Shown piece by piece: positions 61,797 to 64,000 of a stretch of 64,000 nucleotides of DNA. Made by a program: the position numbers and the translations under genes. Positions within the stretch are counted from its first letter, which is position 1. Every line of letters starts with the position of its first letter. The stretch covers positions 24,658-88,657 of the forward strand of contig SXLB01000073.1 in assembly GCA_005777825.1 (NCBI GenBank), read 5' to 3'. Under the pieces are notes generated by a model, which made no database searches, was not told where the DNA came from, and saw only the letters and a list, made by a program, of their open reading frames with translations. This stretch comes from Methylotenera sp. GTDB taxonomy: Bacteria; Pseudomonadota; Gammaproteobacteria; Burkholderiales; Methylophilaceae.

Positions 61797-63872
61797 ATGA
61801 AAAACCCCTCAGTTCATTTAAACTTTAGAAAGATAGCAATAGCAGTGCACGCGGTATTTGTAGTCAATTGCTCAGTGCTGGCTGATGAGATGAATTTACC
61901 GCGCATCAATGTTTTAGGAAGCGAAGAACAAGCCATCAGCAAGCTGCCTGGTTCCGTGGCAGTAATTGAAAAAGAAGCGCTAGCGCTTAAGCAGCCTTTA
62001 TCCACTCAGGATGCATTAAAAGCTGTGCCTGGTATCGTTATTCGAGAAGAGGAAGGTTACGGGTTTATTCCTAATATTGGCATGCGTGGATTAAATCCCA
62101 ATCGCAGTCAAAAGCTACTCGTGCTTGAGGATGGCGTGCCAGTGGCGCCGGGCTTGTTCCTAGCTAATGAATCCTACTACAGTCCAAGAATAGAACGCAT
62201 GCAAAGCATAGAGGTGTTAAAAGGAGCGGCTGGATTGCGTTACGGACCCACCACCATAGGCGGGGTAATTAACTACAAAACCAAGGATCCACAAGAGGGC
62301 GTTAAATTAACCGCAAAAACCGGCTCGCATGGTTACGGTTTGTTAGGGATAGATGCAGGCGGTGTCAGTGAGTCAGCTGATAGCATCGTCGGCATCAGTG
62401 CTATCACTTCGCGAGGTGATGGCTTCCGTCATAATGGCTTCGATATGAATGATGTGGTGCTAAAAGGCGGCAGGCAGATTAATGAAAACCAGTGGTTAAG
62501 CGCTAAATTCACGCACTATGATAATGACGTGAATACCTCCTACGTGGGCTTACGGAAAAATGAGTACCGCAACGATCCCAATAAAAATCCGGCACCAAAT
62601 GATTACTTCATAACTGATAGAGAGTCGTTCGATATTAACCATGAGTGGCATATCAGCAGTGCAATAAAACTTAATACCTTGATGTATTGGACGCAATTGA
62701 GTCGTGATTTTTGGCGCCGCGATGTGCAATCTAAAACTGCCAATGGCACTGTATTTCGTGCCTGCGATTCCAGCTTAACGGCTAGCCAATATTGCATGAC
62801 AGGGCGTAACCGTGACTTTGAAATGATGGGCGTTGATAGCCGGTTGTTCATTGCGCACAGCAGTTTTGGCCTAAAAAATGAAACGGAAATAGGCGTGCGC
62901 TTACACAGCGACCATTTAAGCAATCAAACGGTGCGTTCTAAAACCGATCCTAATGCGCGTAGCGGCACTTTAACCGGCAATGTGACGGAAAAGGCCGATG
63001 GCCTCGCATTGTACGCACAGAATCGTTTCGAATTAAGCCCGCAGCTAGCTTTGACCCCAGGCTTGCGCGTGGAAAATTATCAACAAAGCCTTAAAAACGA
63101 ATTAACTGGCAGCAATGGCCAAACCAGCAACACCGAGTTTATGCCTGGCATAGGCGCCACTTGGCAGCTTGTGCCGCAGGCTCAGTTGTTTGCCGGGGCA
63201 TTTAGAGGGTTTTCTCCAGCCATGACAGCCACAGCGATCAGTAGCGATGGCGTGGATCAGCAATTGGATGCCGAGCGTTCCATCAATTATGAAATAGGTT
63301 TGCGTGGTGCCATGCAAAAATTAAGCTACGAAGCCACGGTTTTTCACATGGATTTTTCTAATCAAATCATTAACCAAAGCCTATCCGGTGCGACCGATAT
63401 GGCCAATGCCGGTAAAACCCTAAATCAAGGTTTGGAGTTTGCGTTAGCCTATGACATAGGCTCGGGCTGGCAAATAGATGGTAATGGTACGTATGTGGCG
63501 ACGGCGGAATTTAAAAATGCTGCCCTCGGGCCTATAGGAAACCGTTTACCCTATGCGCCTGAATTCACTGCCAATCTAAATATTGGCTATAAAGTCGGGG
63601 AGCTCAAGCTTAACCTTGGTACTTACCATGTAAGCAGCCAGTTCGCCGATGGGGCGAATACTGTAATTGAGACCGATGACGGTACCAAGGGCAAAATTGC
63701 GGCTTACACGGTCTTTAATTTAAGCGCCAATTACACGTTTGATAAACACCTGTCCTTGTTTGCGTCGGTGCGTAACCTAGCCAATAAGAATTACATTGCC
63801 AGCCGCAACCCTGATGGTATTTTTCCTGGGGTAGAGCGCAATCTTGAAATCGGCGGCAGTTATAAGTTCTAA
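61797..63872 (+). CDS. TonB-dependent outer membrane receptor (FecA-like, siderophore type)
   Basis: Plug EEGYGFIPNIGMRGLNPNRSQKLLVLEDGVPVAPG; RIERMQSIEVLKGAAGLRYGPTTIGGVINYKTK; C-terminal aromatic beta-signal SYKF. ATG 61797 preferred over 61728, which overlaps the Fur box. Confidence 0.92.
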   Translation: MKNPSVHLNFRKIAIAVHAVFVVNCSVLADEMNLPRINVLGSEEQAISKLPGSVAVIEKEALALKQPLSTQDALKAVPGIVIREEEGYGFIPNIGMRGLNPNRSQKLLVLEDGVPVAPGLFLANESYYSPRIERMQSIEVLKGAAGLRYGPTTIGGVINYKTKDPQEGVKLTAKTGSHGYGLLGIDAGGVSESADSIVGISAITSRGDGFRHNGFDMNDVVLKGGRQINENQWLSAKFTHYDNDVNTSYVGLRKNEYRNDPNKNPAPNDYFITDRESFDINHEWHISSAIKLNTLMYWTQLSRDFWRRDVQSKTANGTVFRACDSSLTASQYCMTGRNRDFEMMGVDSRLFIAHSSFGLKNETEIGVRLHSDHLSNQTVRSKTDPNARSGTLTGNVTEKADGLALYAQNRFELSPQLALTPGLRVENYQQSLKNELTGSNGQTSNTEFMPGIGATWQLVPQAQLFAGAFRGFSPAMTATAISSDGVDQQLDAERSINYEIGLRGAMQKLSYEATVFHMDFSNQIINQSLSGATDMANAGKTLNQGLEFALAYDIGSGWQIDGNGTYVATAEFKNAALGPIGNRLPYAPEFTANLNIGYKVGELKLNLGTYHVSSQFADGANTVIETDDGTKGKIAAYTVFNLSANYTFDKHLSLFASVRNLANKNYIASRNPDGIFPGVERNLEIGGSYKF

Positions 63873-63874
63873 GC

Positions 63875-63909
63875 AAAAAATAGGCTGGTTGACATGCTGG
63901 CCTATTTTT
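63875..63909 (+). terminator. Terminator after TonB-dependent receptor
   Basis: AAAAATAGGC..GCCTATTTTTA inverted repeat. Confidence 0.65.
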
Positions 63910-64000
63910 AGCGAGCTGGAGTAAAACTTAAATTAATAAAAATTCAAAGTGGGGGTGAACGTAAAATAAATTGCTTAAGTCATAAAAGGCGGATTTAATG

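Noticed and set aside
63998-64000. Possible start of another gene at the window end
   Set aside because: Only the ATG is in the window; no coding evidence available.

Overview
The window looks like a chromosome segment of a methylotroph-type betaproteobacterium. The Methylophilaceae-like affiliation is inferred from gene content and synteny only. It is mostly core genes. In order: pheA (5'-truncated), hisC and a DAHP synthase gene interrupted by one in-frame TAA; a pqqABCDE operon whose 23-aa pqqA is missing from the ORF track; a Bcr/CflA-type MFS transporter; a yqjD/yqjE/yqjK-like trio plus an AI-2E family transporter; the full nuoA-N operon; a NUDIX hydrolase and an SDR; tRNA-Val(GAC). Then comes a ~9.3 kb integrative element, followed by thrS-infC-rpmI-rplT-pheS-pheT-ihfA-merR and tRNA-Pro(GGG), alr-ridA, OYE and nitroreductase genes, a thioredoxin, surE-pcm-nlpD, coaX, birA, glnS, recJ, an NAD(P)H-hydrate dehydratase, tpiA-secG, an HU gene, and a TonB-dependent receptor behind a Fur-box-like site. 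The accessory region at about 26.8-36.1 kb is the most interesting part. It separates tRNA-Val from thrS. It carries a P4-type tyrosine integrase with a striking inverted-repeat site, a shared CGGTATTTT motif near both ends, an AlpA-like regulator, and a split primase/helicase module (CHC2 protein plus Toprim-AAA protein, apparently frameshifted). Its main cargo is a 1008-aa modular surface protein with a four-copy ACAGC repeat directly upstream of its start codon, in a geometry compatible with phase variation. I see no CRISPR array and no recognisable known defence system. No database search or computation was run; family names come from recognising motifs in the translations.
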